Origin: CBDULX01 sp965368175
Lineage (GTDB): Bacteria > Pseudomonadota > Gammaproteobacteria > SZUA-229
NCBI GenBank assembly: GCA_965368175.1
Contig: CBDULX010000019.1
Location: 1 to 24,490, forward strand
Length of the DNA: 24,490 bases
Direction: 5' to 3'
The notes beneath the pieces were generated by a model that ran no database searches, was not told the origin of the DNA, and worked only from the letters and a program-made list of their open reading frames with translations. A program made the position numbers and the translations under genes. Below are positions 7,690 through 16,210 of the stretch, piece after piece (positions within the stretch are counted from its first letter, which is position 1; each line of letters starts with the position of its first letter).

Positions 7690-8166
7690 ATGGACAAGGT
7701 TCTGGTGCTTGGTCTGGGTAATACACTACAAACCGATGAAGGAATCGGCGTCCATGTTGTCCATCATCTCCAGTATAATAATTATTTTCCAGACGCTATT
7801 TATGTTGATGGCGGGACCCACAGTTTTCGCTTGTCCGAGTTAATAGAAAACAACAGTCATCTAATAGTAATCGATACAGTAGAGCTTTATTCAGAGCCTG
7901 GGTCAGTGGCGGTATTTAAAAACCATGAAATGGATGATTTTGTGGCTAATGGTGCCAAATCCAGTGCTCATGAAATTGGCCTTAAAGATATGTTGTCCGT
8001 GGCATTGTTACAGGATCGATTGCCCGAGGAACGGGCTCTGATTGGTATTCAGCCCGCCCGGTTTGGCTGGGGTTGTGAACCTAGCGGGCAGGTAGCGGCC
8101 GCTATACCCCAGGTGGTCGATCAGGTGAAAATAATCATGGAGGGCTGGCGCGATGGGGCACCTTGA
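7690..8166 (+). CDS. hyaD: HyaD/HupD-type hydrogenase maturation endopeptidase
   Basis: This protease checks that nickel is present and then trims the C-terminus of the large subunit, allowing the active site to close. The 158-residue protein starts with the family motif VLGLGNTLQTDEGIGVHVV. Glu17, Asp62 and His94 sit where the nickel-sensing residues of HybD occur (Glu16, Asp62, His93). DGGTHSFRLSE and GIQPARFGWG are also family-like. GAGG at 7679-7682 lies seven bases before the ATG. It heads the structural operon and overlaps the next gene by 14 bp. Its likely target is HydL, encoded at 11645, which still has its 15-residue tail. Confidence 0.93.
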   Translation: MDKVLVLGLGNTLQTDEGIGVHVVHHLQYNNYFPDAIYVDGGTHSFRLSELIENNSHLIVIDTVELYSEPGSVAVFKNHEMDDFVANGAKSSAHEIGLKDMLSVALLQDRLPEERALIGIQPARFGWGCEPSGQVAAAIPQVVDQVKIIMEGWRDGAP

Positions 8167-8563
8167 AGACATACCGGTGTTTAGTCGTCTGCAGCACAGC
8201 CGTGATGATAGCAGTATGGTGGATGCGGTAGTCATGGAGTTGTTGCAGTTGATGGAGAGTTATCTGTTAACTCAGTCGGCTGGTGCAGTGGATATTAAAT
8301 CTCTGCCACTGTCTGGGGCCGGCTATGAGTTATTGAAGACAAAATTAGGTATGGGTGAAGTGAATGCACTGATCAGCGTGTCTGGTGATACTGATGTGTA
8401 TGAGACTGCCTATTCGGGTATCTGGTGGATTAAACATAAAGACATGGAGAGTAGAGTGATTGCCGAACACATTGAAGTGGGGCGTGTTCCGGCCATACTT
8501 TGTTCGCACACTGAAGATATCAAACAGGCGAAAGAAAAATTGCAACTACTGGTCTCGAATTAA
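8153..8563 (+). CDS. hupH: HupH/HyaF C-terminal-domain hydrogenase expression protein
   Basis: Members of this family assist maturation of uptake hydrogenases, probably at the Fe-S or nickel stage of small- or large-subunit assembly; the exact activity is unsettled. The 136-residue protein corresponds to the conserved C-terminal domain: an N-terminal helical stretch, then LISVSGDTDVYETAYSGIWW and the tail EHIEVGRVPAILCSHTEDI. Full-length HyaF/HupH proteins are about twice as long, so this is the short form. It begins inside the end of the protease gene (14-bp overlap) and ends 14 bp before the small-subunit gene, so it belongs to the same operon. Confidence 0.82.
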   Translation: MGHLEDIPVFSRLQHSRDDSSMVDAVVMELLQLMESYLLTQSAGAVDIKSLPLSGAGYELLKTKLGMGEVNALISVSGDTDVYETAYSGIWWIKHKDMESRVIAEHIEVGRVPAILCSHTEDIKQAKEKLQLLVSN

Positions 8564-8577
8564 GCGAGGTTAGGTTC

Positions 8578-9678
8578 ATGGTAAGTACTAAAACGCTGGC
8601 TGAAGAACTGGCAGCCAAAGGCATAAGTCGTCGTCAGTTCCTGAAATATTGTGCCGCAGTAGCAAGTTCTCTGGCGTTACCGCCGTCGATGATTCCGGTG
8701 ATGGCTGAATCGCTGGCCAAAGCCAGACGGCAGTCGGTGATCTGGTTGTCGTTTCAGGAATGCACAGGTTGCACCGAGTCACTGATTCGATCTGCGCAGC
8801 CTTCCATCGAGTCATTAATATTCGATTTCATCTCCCTGGATTACCACCATACCTTGCAGGCCGCTTCCGGCGATCAGGCTGAACACGCCCGTGAACAGGC
8901 TATGGCCGAGAATAAGGGTAAATATTTATTAATTGTGGATGGCTCGATTCCAGTTGCCAACAATGGCGTTTATTCCACCATTGCCGGCATGACGAATCTA
9001 CAAATGCTACAGGAATCTGCTGTCAATGCTGGGGCCATAATGGCAGTAGGTACCTGTGCGGCTTATGGCGGCTTGCCAATGGCCAGCCCAAATCCTACTG
9101 GTGCTGTGGCGGTAAAAGACCTGATTCATGATAAGCCCATTATCAATGTACCTGGCTGCCCACCCATTGGCGAAGTGATCAGTGGTGTGCTGGCTCATAT
9201 TCTCACCTTTGGCAAAGTGCCCGAACTGGATGACCTGGGACGTCCCAGGGCTTTTTATGGTGAAAATATCCATGACCGTTGTTATCGACGCACTTTTTAT
9301 GACCAGGGTAAGTTTGCAGAGACTTTTGATGATGAAGGTGCACGCCAGGGTTGGTGTTTGTATAAATTAGGTTGCCGTGGGCCCATTACCAATAATGCCT
9401 GTGCCACCACCAAGTGGAACCAGGGCACCAGTTTTCCCATAGAGTCTGGCCACGGCTGCCTGGGCTGTTCGCAGCCCGGGTTCTGGGATATGGGCGGTTT
9501 TTATAATGCCCTGTCAGAGCCTATGGGTGGATTAACGGGTGTAGCCGCGACGGCAGCTGCCGCGGGTGCCGCTACGGGTCTGGTTGTGGCGGCGGCCGAT
9601 AAGCTGCGTAAAAAACAGGCTCAGAAAAAACATTTTACGGTGACCGCTGAGTCGCTGGAAAAAGATGCGGAAAAATAA
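8578..9678 (+). CDS. hydS: [NiFe] hydrogenase small subunit, Isp type, Tat-exported
   Basis: The electron-transfer subunit of a group 1 (Isp-type, 1e-like) hydrogenase, 366 residues. A twin-arginine signal, SRRQFLKYC, is at 17-25 followed by a hydrophobic stretch. Proximal [4Fe-4S] ligands are Cys62, Cys65, Cys160 and Cys194 (CTGC, GTC, PGCPP). Distal ligands are His232, Cys235, Cys260 and Cys266. Medial [3Fe-4S] ligands are Cys275, Cys294 and Cys297, with Pro287 nearby. The proximal site is CTGC and lacks the two extra cysteines of O2-tolerant enzymes. An Ala/Gly-rich hydrophobic segment at about 318-340 followed by Lys/Arg residues is a membrane anchor. GCGAGGTTAGG precedes the ATG. Confidence 0.96.
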   Translation: MVSTKTLAEELAAKGISRRQFLKYCAAVASSLALPPSMIPVMAESLAKARRQSVIWLSFQECTGCTESLIRSAQPSIESLIFDFISLDYHHTLQAASGDQAEHAREQAMAENKGKYLLIVDGSIPVANNGVYSTIAGMTNLQMLQESAVNAGAIMAVGTCAAYGGLPMASPNPTGAVAVKDLIHDKPIINVPGCPPIGEVISGVLAHILTFGKVPELDDLGRPRAFYGENIHDRCYRRTFYDQGKFAETFDDEGARQGWCLYKLGCRGPITNNACATTKWNQGTSFPIESGHGCLGCSQPGFWDMGGFYNALSEPMGGLTGVAATAAAAGAATGLVVAAADKLRKKQAQKKHFTVTAESLEKDAEK

Positions 9679-9696
9679 TCAATAGCGAGTGTGATT

Positions 9697-10356
9697 ATGG
9701 ATACATCATTACTGATCTGGGCCAAAGGTACCGGTTTACAGCTGGCGACCCTGATAATGCTGGGTGGTTTGATTATGCGTGTCAGTCACATGCTGATTCT
9801 GGGGCGGAGCAAAGATTTATCTGAAGCCAGAGATGTCAATCTGCTGGTTGCCGGTATGAAAACCATTATAAGACGATTTAAACCCCCCGCAGGAATGTTC
9901 AAGAAGAGTCCGTTTGTTTATATCAATGGTTATGTGTTTCACCTGGGTCTATTTGTCATCATTGTCTTTTCCATGCCTCATATAGAAGTGTTTGAGGGTG
10001 CCTTTGGAATCTCATGGCCGGGATTGAGCAGGTTCTTTATTGACGCAGTTACTGTGATTACTATCCTGAGTCTGCTGCTGGGATTGGCATACCGTTTATG
10101 GCAACCCGTGCATCGTTTGTTGTCAGGCTGGGATGATTACCTGGTATGGACATTGACTTTCCTGCCCTTGCTGACAGGTTACATGGCCTACCACCATTTG
10201 ATGTCCGATTACATCACTATACTCACGCTGCACATTCTCAGTGTTGAATTGCTTATGATCTGTGTGCCGTTTACCAGTCTTAGCCATATGCTGACACTGT
10301 TTGTGGCCAGGGCTTATAACGGCATGATTTCCGGCCGCAAGGGGGTGCAGTCATGA
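9697..10356 (+). CDS. isp1: Isp1, NarI/DsrM-like cytochrome b membrane subunit
   Basis: Isp1 is the membrane cytochrome b that takes electrons from the small subunit. The 219 residues form five hydrophobic spans at about 10-35, 78-98, 113-134, 148-168 and 174-203, as in NarI and DsrM. Histidines in or near spans (His31, His82, His166/167, His179, His197) include the probable heme b ligands. I chose ATG 9697 with GAG seven bases before it; an in-frame GTG at 9691 would add two residues. Its stop overlaps the isp2 start (ATGA). Placement between small and large subunit genes is the hallmark of this hydrogenase type, as in Allochromatium and Thiocapsa. Confidence 0.9.
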   Translation: MDTSLLIWAKGTGLQLATLIMLGGLIMRVSHMLILGRSKDLSEARDVNLLVAGMKTIIRRFKPPAGMFKKSPFVYINGYVFHLGLFVIIVFSMPHIEVFEGAFGISWPGLSRFFIDAVTVITILSLLLGLAYRLWQPVHRLLSGWDDYLVWTLTFLPLLTGYMAYHHLMSDYITILTLHILSVELLMICVPFTSLSHMLTLFVARAYNGMISGRKGVQS

Positions 10357-11615
10357 GTCAGTCAGAATCCCTGAAAAAAGCAGAAAATGCTTTTGTGGAA
10401 CACATCGATGGGCCAATTGCATCGTTTTTTTCCAGTTGTGTGCATTGTGGCTTATGTGCCGAGGCCTGTCCGTTTTATGAGGAGACGGGTGATCCCCAAT
10501 ATACGCCTATCTATAAACTGGAGCCGATGAAAAAAATCTGGCGTAAACATTACACCTTTTGGGGCAGATGGATGGACAAAATCGGTTTGGCACCAAAACT
10601 GAGTGAGACAGAACTGGAAGCATGGGAGCCTCTGCTTTATGACAGCTGTACCATGTGTGGGCGTTGTAGCATGGTGTGTCCGGTAGGGAATGATATTGTC
10701 TACATGATACGCAAATCCCGAGAAGCTATGGTGGTGTCCGGTCATGCACCGGAGGGTTTGCAACAGGCAAGCATAAGAACACTGCGCATTGGCAGTCCTA
10801 TGGGGATCAAAATTCAGGCCTTGAAAAACAAAATCAAACATATTGAAGAAGAAACCGGCCTTAGCATCCCCATGGATGTTGAAAATGTGGAATACCTGGC
10901 AATGTTGTCATCCAATGAGATCGTATTGTATCCAGAATACATTGCGTCTCTGGCAAAAATTTTCCACAAACTGGGTATCAGCTGGACCTTAAGTTCCGAA
11001 GCTTTTGAGGCTACCAATAGTGGTTTGCAGATTGGCTCTTCCGATGTGGCCGGTAAGCTGGTGAAAAAAATAGTCGATGCGGCAGAAAAGCTCAAAGTTA
11101 AAACCGTTATCAGTCCTGAATGTGGACATGCCTATACGGCCCTTCGCTGGGAAGGGCCAAATCTGGTAGGCAAGCCATTTTCATTTAAGGTACAGCATAT
11201 TCTGGAAATACTGGATGATCTACGTGAGCAGGGACGATTAAAGCTTCAGGGTAAAGTTGAACAGGCCCTGACTTATCACGACCCCTGCCAGATTGCACGC
11301 CGTGGAGGTGTTATAGAACAACCACGGCGACTGGTAAATTTGCTGGCAACGGATTTTCGAGAAATGGAGGATCATGGTGCTATGAACTGGTGTTGTGGCG
11401 GCGGCGGAGGTGTAAGCGCTAATGAGCGGGCCGAACCCCTGATGATGACGGCATTTGGTCGAAAGAAAAAACAGGTAGAGGCACTGGGGGTAAATACCAT
11501 GATTGCCCCCTGTGCTAATTGCCGGTCGGTCATGGAAGATGGCATAGATCATTATGAAATGGATATGGAAGTACTGGGTTTGACGGAATTGGTTGCTGAG
11601 CATCTGGCGGACTGA
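10353..11615 (+). CDS. isp2: Isp2, HdrD/DsrK-like iron-sulfur protein
   Basis: Isp2 is a cytoplasmic Fe-S protein related to HdrD and DsrK and partners Isp1. The 420 residues contain two [4Fe-4S] ferredoxin motifs: Cys29/32/35/39 (CVHCGLCAEACP) and Cys99/102/105/109 (CTMCGRCSMVCP). The C-terminal CCG domain is complete, with Cys312, Cys347-Cys348 and Cys387xxCys390, the pattern that binds the non-cubane cluster in heterodisulfide reductases. The first CCG domain is degenerate, keeping only Cys257 (SPECGHAY). There is no signal peptide. It overlaps isp1 by 4 bp. Its relationship to DsrK suggests exchange of electrons with thiol/disulfide or quinone pools, but the acceptor cannot be read from the sequence. 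Confidence 0.93.
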   Translation: MSQSESLKKAENAFVEHIDGPIASFFSSCVHCGLCAEACPFYEETGDPQYTPIYKLEPMKKIWRKHYTFWGRWMDKIGLAPKLSETELEAWEPLLYDSCTMCGRCSMVCPVGNDIVYMIRKSREAMVVSGHAPEGLQQASIRTLRIGSPMGIKIQALKNKIKHIEEETGLSIPMDVENVEYLAMLSSNEIVLYPEYIASLAKIFHKLGISWTLSSEAFEATNSGLQIGSSDVAGKLVKKIVDAAEKLKVKTVISPECGHAYTALRWEGPNLVGKPFSFKVQHILEILDDLREQGRLKLQGKVEQALTYHDPCQIARRGGVIEQPRRLVNLLATDFREMEDHGAMNWCCGGGGGVSANERAEPLMMTAFGRKKKQVEALGVNTMIAPCANCRSVMEDGIDHYEMDMEVLGLTELVAEHLAD

Positions 11616-11644
11616 CATCAAAAAAATAAACCGGGACGAAAACC

Positions 11645-13393
11645 ATGAGTAAACGAGTTGTTGTTGATCCTGTTACCCGTATAGAAGGGCATTTGCGTAT
11701 AGAGGCTGAAGTGGATGACTCAGGTAGAATCACCCGAGCCTCAAGTTCCGGTACTATGGTCCGCGGAATAGAATTGATTTTGAAAGATCGTGACCCCAGG
11801 GATGCGTGGGCATTCGCACAACGCATTTGTGGCGTATGCACCCTGGTGCATGGTATCGCTTCGGTGCGTTCGGTGGAGGATGCTTTAAATTATTCCATAC
11901 CCAAAAATGCACAATTGATTCGTAACCTGATGATTGCCGCACAATTTGTACATGACCATGTTATGCATTTTTATCATCTGCACGCCCTGGACTGGGTGGA
12001 TGTAGTATCTGCATTATCGGCGGACCCAAAAGCCACTTCCGAACTGGCGCAGTCCCTCAGCAGTCATCCCAATTCTTCGCCGGGATATTTTTCCGATATT
12101 CAGAAACGGGTTAAACAACTGGTTGAATCCGGGCAACTGGGCATTTTTGCCAATGGTTATTGGGGTCATCCGGCCTATAAATTACCTCCGGAAGCAAATT
12201 TGATGGCCGTGGCACATTACCTGGAAGCGCTGGAATGGCAACGTGATGTTGCCCGCTTATTAACTATATTTGGGGGTAAGAATCCGCACCCCAATTTTCT
12301 GGTGGGTGGTGTGCCATCGGCCATCAGTGTAGACGTGGAAGGCAGTGCCGGCATATCGGGTTCCACCGCGCTAAACATGAATGGCCTGATTGAAATTCGT
12401 AACATTATCCAGAAAATACAGAATTTTGTGGATAATGTATATCTTACGGATACTCTGGCCATTGCCGGTTTTTATAAAGACTGGTTCAAGATAGGCGAAG
12501 GCACGGGGAACTTTTTAACCTATGGTGATTTTCCCGAAACCGAAATGACGGATATCGACAGTTTTATGATTCCACGAGGTGCGATACTTAACCGTGATCT
12601 GTCACAGATTCACGACATCGATTTATCAGATCCGGAACAGGTTCAGGAATACGTCGCCCATTCATGGTATGACTACAGCAAGGGCAAAGATGCAGGTTTA
12701 CATCCTTATGACGGCGAAACCCATCTTAATTACACCGGCCCTGAGCCGCCTTTTAAAAACATTGATATGGATAGCAGTTACTCCTGGATAAAATCACCCA
12801 GGTGGCGTGGCCACGCCATGGAAGTGGGGCCTCTCGCAAGGATACTGATGCTCTATGCCAAAGGCCATGAACCGACTCGTGAACTGGCAACAATGGCCCT
12901 GAGTAAACTGGAGTTACCTATTGAGGCCATGTACTCTACCATGGGGCGAACCGCCGCAAGAACCCTGGAGAGTAAAATTATTGCTGATGCCATGATGGGC
13001 TGGCTAGAAAGCTTGATTGGTAATATAAAAGCCGGTGATGTTCGCACCTTTAATGAAATATTATGGGAACCTTCCAGCTGGCCAGCTAGTAGTAAAGGCG
13101 TAGGTTATACAGAAGCTCCCAGGGGCGCGTTAGCGCATTGGTCGGTCATCGAAAATGAAAAACTGTCAAATTACCAGGCCGTTGTACCCAGTACCTGGAA
13201 CGCAGGGCCGCGAGATGCCAGTGGACAGGCGGGTCCTTATGAAGCGGCATTGCAGGACAATCACATTTTGCTTGATACCAGTCAGCCACTTGAAATATTG
13301 CGCACCATTCACAGTTTCGATCCATGCATCGCCTGTGCTGTGCATATGGTAAACAGCGAAGGTGATGAAATGCTGCAGGTCAAAATTTGCTGA
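11645..13393 (+). CDS. hydL: [NiFe] hydrogenase large subunit, Isp type
   Basis: The catalytic subunit, 582 residues before processing. RIEGH with Glu15 is near the N-terminus. The L1 motif RICGVCTLVHG supplies Cys62 and Cys65. The L2 motif DPCIACAVH supplies Cys561 and Cys564. After His567 a 15-residue tail remains, the substrate for the protease encoded at 7690. It has no signal peptide and should be carried through Tat with HydS. It starts 29 bp after isp2, with GGGACG before the ATG. It ends the plus-strand operon, and no clear intrinsic terminator follows. Confidence 0.97.
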   Translation: MSKRVVVDPVTRIEGHLRIEAEVDDSGRITRASSSGTMVRGIELILKDRDPRDAWAFAQRICGVCTLVHGIASVRSVEDALNYSIPKNAQLIRNLMIAAQFVHDHVMHFYHLHALDWVDVVSALSADPKATSELAQSLSSHPNSSPGYFSDIQKRVKQLVESGQLGIFANGYWGHPAYKLPPEANLMAVAHYLEALEWQRDVARLLTIFGGKNPHPNFLVGGVPSAISVDVEGSAGISGSTALNMNGLIEIRNIIQKIQNFVDNVYLTDTLAIAGFYKDWFKIGEGTGNFLTYGDFPETEMTDIDSFMIPRGAILNRDLSQIHDIDLSDPEQVQEYVAHSWYDYSKGKDAGLHPYDGETHLNYTGPEPPFKNIDMDSSYSWIKSPRWRGHAMEVGPLARILMLYAKGHEPTRELATMALSKLELPIEAMYSTMGRTAARTLESKIIADAMMGWLESLIGNIKAGDVRTFNEILWEPSSWPASSKGVGYTEAPRGALAHWSVIENEKLSNYQAVVPSTWNAGPRDASGQAGPYEAALQDNHILLDTSQPLEILRTIHSFDPCIACAVHMVNSEGDEMLQVKIC

Positions 13394-13578
13394 GAAAAGT
13401 TTTTAAAAAATGAAATATTCATTGATGGTGGTGTTTGTATTATTCAGTTAGAGCCGCCATGCCCATCCGGGACAACTTATGTCGGAGCGGTCGATTTATT
13501 TTTCCTGGCTTGTAGTGAATGGTATGGATTAAGCTGTTCTGTAAGTCATCCTGTTCTGTGGAATTTGTTTTGAATTGT

Positions 13579-13605
13579 CTCAAAGACCATCAGTGATGGA
13601 TTGAG
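13579..13605. repeat. Dyad between convergent hydL and TPR-lipoprotein genes
   Basis: CTCAA and TTGAG flank an inner perfect stem CCATCA-G-TGATGG (13587-13599), with short unpaired joints. It lies in a 265-bp gap between two genes that converge. No T-run follows on either strand, so it is at best a weak bidirectional terminator. Nothing else convincing was seen in 13394-13658. Confidence 0.3.
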
Positions 13606-13658
13606 TCTGTGGTTTATAGATTTGTGTCGAGTGTTCTGATGGAGCTATTTTGCACACA

Positions 13659-14690
13659 CTAGTATTGTTGTGATTGCTCCAGCTTTTCTATTTTGCGGGT
13701 GACTTTTTTGGCCCGTGCAATCAGTGAAATCAGCTCGTCGTTGCCGGGGTCAATCTGCAGTAAAGATTCCCAGGTTTCCAGTGCTTCACTAATATTGCCT
13801 TTGCTGTACAGTAACTTGCCCTGCTGGATATCATTTTTAAGATGGTTGTTGATATCTGTCTCTAGCTGTTTTTTTAGTTTGATATAGGTTTTGTCATGAG
13901 GGTCAAGGTCAAGCAGTATTTCGATGTTGTATCGAGCGGATGTATAGTCCAGGTTGGCTTTGGCTTGCCGAAAGTTACTCAATAATTGTTTGGATCGCCG
14001 TTTTTTGTCGACTTTTTTACGATTTGCAACAGCCGTTTTCAATAGTTGCTGTTTTTCCTTGCTCGACACCAGTTGATTGGATAGCGTCAGGCATTCTGTA
14101 GCCAGGAAATAATCACGATTAGCCAAAGCGTGATTTGTGCAGCCCATCAGCAGGTCTGCAATTTCTTCTCGCTCGCGATTATATTCATCAATTTCAGACT
14201 GTGCATTATAATCATTGGGGATTAGTTGCTGTAATTGCTGGTAAACGGAAGCATATTGCAACAGGGTACGTGCCTTGCGAATCAGCATCATTTTTCTAAG
14301 TTCATTGATGAGGATGTCGCGTTCGTTAATTAATGATTCGTATTCGGCGCTTAGTTTTTTGTCGCCTGGAATATTGCTCAGGGCCAGTTCAAGTCCATCG
14401 ATAGCTGATTGCCACTGGCCATTGTTTTTCCGGGTGTTGGTTGTTTTAATGATTTTATTGATGTAGCTGTTTTTTTTCCTGTTAATATCAGGGATGCGAG
14501 CCGTTATTTTTTTGTAATCAGGATGATCCTTTTCCAGTAATTTAAGGGTGTCTTCAATGCGGGTGTACTGATTTTCACTTAGCCAGATATCGATTTGCGA
14601 ATTAAGGTTTTTCGAATGCGCATAATAACCTGAGCAGCTGACAGTTAAGGTGACTGTAACTATTATGATAATCAGATTCAGCTGTTTCAT
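13659..14690 (-). CDS. TPR-like helical lipoprotein
   Basis: A 343-residue protein with a lipoprotein signal: MKQLN, a run of Ile/Val, then LTVSC with the lipid-bearing Cys19. The body is almost wholly alpha-helical and rich in Lys, Glu, Leu and Asn. TPR-like units are recognisable, the clearest near the C-terminus (GKLLYSKGNISEALETWESL then IDPGN) and another at about 92-115. TPR lipoproteins act as scaffolds; no enzyme motif is present. Its ATG overlaps the cyclase stop by one base (TAATG), so the two proteins are made together. It may act as an envelope partner of the cyclase, an inference from context only. Confidence 0.72.
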   Translation of the reverse strand: MKQLNLIIIIVTVTLTVSCSGYYAHSKNLNSQIDIWLSENQYTRIEDTLKLLEKDHPDYKKITARIPDINRKKNSYINKIIKTTNTRKNNGQWQSAIDGLELALSNIPGDKKLSAEYESLINERDILINELRKMMLIRKARTLLQYASVYQQLQQLIPNDYNAQSEIDEYNREREEIADLLMGCTNHALANRDYFLATECLTLSNQLVSSKEKQQLLKTAVANRKKVDKKRRSKQLLSNFRQAKANLDYTSARYNIEILLDLDPHDKTYIKLKKQLETDINNHLKNDIQQGKLLYSKGNISEALETWESLLQIDPGNDELISLIARAKKVTRKIEKLEQSQQY

Positions 14691-16210
14691 TATAAAATAT
14701 ATTCTTCAAGTATTATCCGTATCTGTTCATCCATGTAGTTAATTGTGTTCTCATTTAAGCCTTCAACAATGTAAGTAGAAACCGGTTTTTCCTTGCCGCG
14801 AACACGTAAGGTTTTATATGGATGAGCAACTATTTTTGATGAAATGTCATCGCGATGATAAAGCTCGTCCATAATAACAATTTGTCCGCTTTGCGCAACT
14901 GATGATAATCGAGATGCAAGATTAACAGGGTCGCCGATAACAGTGTATTCCATGCGGTCATGGGATCCCAGGTTCCCCGCTACCATATTGCCGGTGTTAA
15001 TTCCAATCCTGAAATTAATCGCTATCAGATCTCTTTCCGCTCTAATTTCATTAAGTCTGACAACCAGCTTCTGGATGAGTATGGCACAGGCCAGGGCGTT
15101 GAAACAGTGTGCTGGATCATGTTCCGGAACGCCGAATACCACCATGGCACAATCACCCATGAATTTATCTATATGGCCATTATAAAGCGAGCTGATTTTG
15201 GAAATGTAGGAAAAGTATTCGTTGAGTAGCTGGGTAATTTGTTGCGCTGGCATTTGTTCAGACATACTGGTGAAACCAACGATGTCGGCAAACAGTACTG
15301 AGGCATTGACATGTTTTCCACCGAGTTCCACGCCTTCCAGATTGGACATGATTTCCTTGGCAACATTTCGTGAAACATAGCGAGAGAAAATAGTCTCAAC
15401 CTGAGATTTTTTCAACAGGCCGTCGGCCATCTGATTAAAGGCCAGGGCCAGTTCACCTATTTCATCATTGCGGCGTTCATTTAGACGATAATAAAAGTCA
15501 CCGTCACCAATCGCTTTGCTGGCATCCACCAGATTATAAATCGGTTGTGACAGGTGCTTGCTCATAACAAAGGCCAGGTAGATGGCCACAATGCTCATTA
15601 ATATGGTGACTACGACGATGGTGTTGCGGGCATCCTGCATGGATTGCATCATAGTGTGCTTGGTGAATGTAACCATGCTATGGCCGGCAATCAGATTATT
15701 GATACGGATTGGGCTGATAAAAGTTATCAGATCATGATCGAGATTGTCATCATTGAGCAGGTTCCATTCGAAATAACCGGTTTGTATTGATGGGTTGGTG
15801 TATTTCAGGTGCTTTTGCAGGTTATTGTTGTCGGGATTGGTGCCACTGCTGGCCAGTGGAATCTGCTTTTCAGAAAGTATGCTAACGCCCAGTATATGAT
15901 TGTTTTCCAGCAGGCTCGTGATCAGAGTCTGGATACTCAGGTTGTCATCGGATAATACCGGTTCACGGGCACTGTCAGCTAACTGGCTGGTTACAGTCGA
16001 TCCCATATCAATCACCTGCTTTGACAGGATGTTTTTCTGGTTGGTCAGAATCATCAGCCCGAGCATACTCATACCGCCTACGATCAGCAGAGTGATTGCC
16101 AGTGCCATTCTAACTGCGATAGGCACACGCTCAGGTAAAAGATCCTGGATCTTCTGCTGCAGGTAGTCCTGCGATCGCGACAGGATATGTTCAAAAGGTT
16201 TGTTTGGCAT
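14690..16210 (-). CDS. Membrane HAMP-class III adenylate cyclase
   Basis: A 506-residue sensor cyclase that should make cAMP from ATP. Transmembrane helices at about 34-56 and 197-216 enclose a periplasmic sensor domain of about 140 residues. A HAMP linker follows at 217-270 (LSQPIYNLVDASKAI, RNDEIGELALAFNQM), then the class III catalytic domain at about 300-485. Metal-binding Asp309 (FADIVGFTSMSE) and Asp353 (KFMGDCAMVVFG), adenine-specifying Lys349 and Asp427, and the transition-state Asn430 and Arg434 (GDPVNLASRL) are all present, so it should be active and ATP-specific. It is co-transcribed with the TPR lipoprotein. The signal it senses is unknown. Confidence 0.9.
   Translation of the reverse strand: MPNKPFEHILSRSQDYLQQKIQDLLPERVPIAVRMALAITLLIVGGMSMLGLMILTNQKNILSKQVIDMGSTVTSQLADSAREPVLSDDNLSIQTLITSLLENNHILGVSILSEKQIPLASSGTNPDNNNLQKHLKYTNPSIQTGYFEWNLLNDDNLDHDLITFISPIRINNLIAGHSMVTFTKHTMMQSMQDARNTIVVVTILMSIVAIYLAFVMSKHLSQPIYNLVDASKAIGDGDFYYRLNERRNDEIGELALAFNQMADGLLKKSQVETIFSRYVSRNVAKEIMSNLEGVELGGKHVNASVLFADIVGFTSMSEQMPAQQITQLLNEYFSYISKISSLYNGHIDKFMGDCAMVVFGVPEHDPAHCFNALACAILIQKLVVRLNEIRAERDLIAINFRIGINTGNMVAGNLGSHDRMEYTVIGDPVNLASRLSSVAQSGQIVIMDELYHRDDISSKIVAHPYKTLRVRGKEKPVSTYIVEGLNENTINYMDEQIRIILEEYIL

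Noticed and set aside
8578..13393. Oxygen-tolerant (group 1d) hydrogenase
   Set aside because: The extra proximal-cluster cysteines are missing (CTGC, and GTCAAYGG without the added Cys), and Isp1/Isp2 lie between the subunit genes.
13409..13450. Short ATG frame after hydL that looks like the start of a signal peptide
   Set aside because: It stops after 13 codons and no continuation was seen in any frame.
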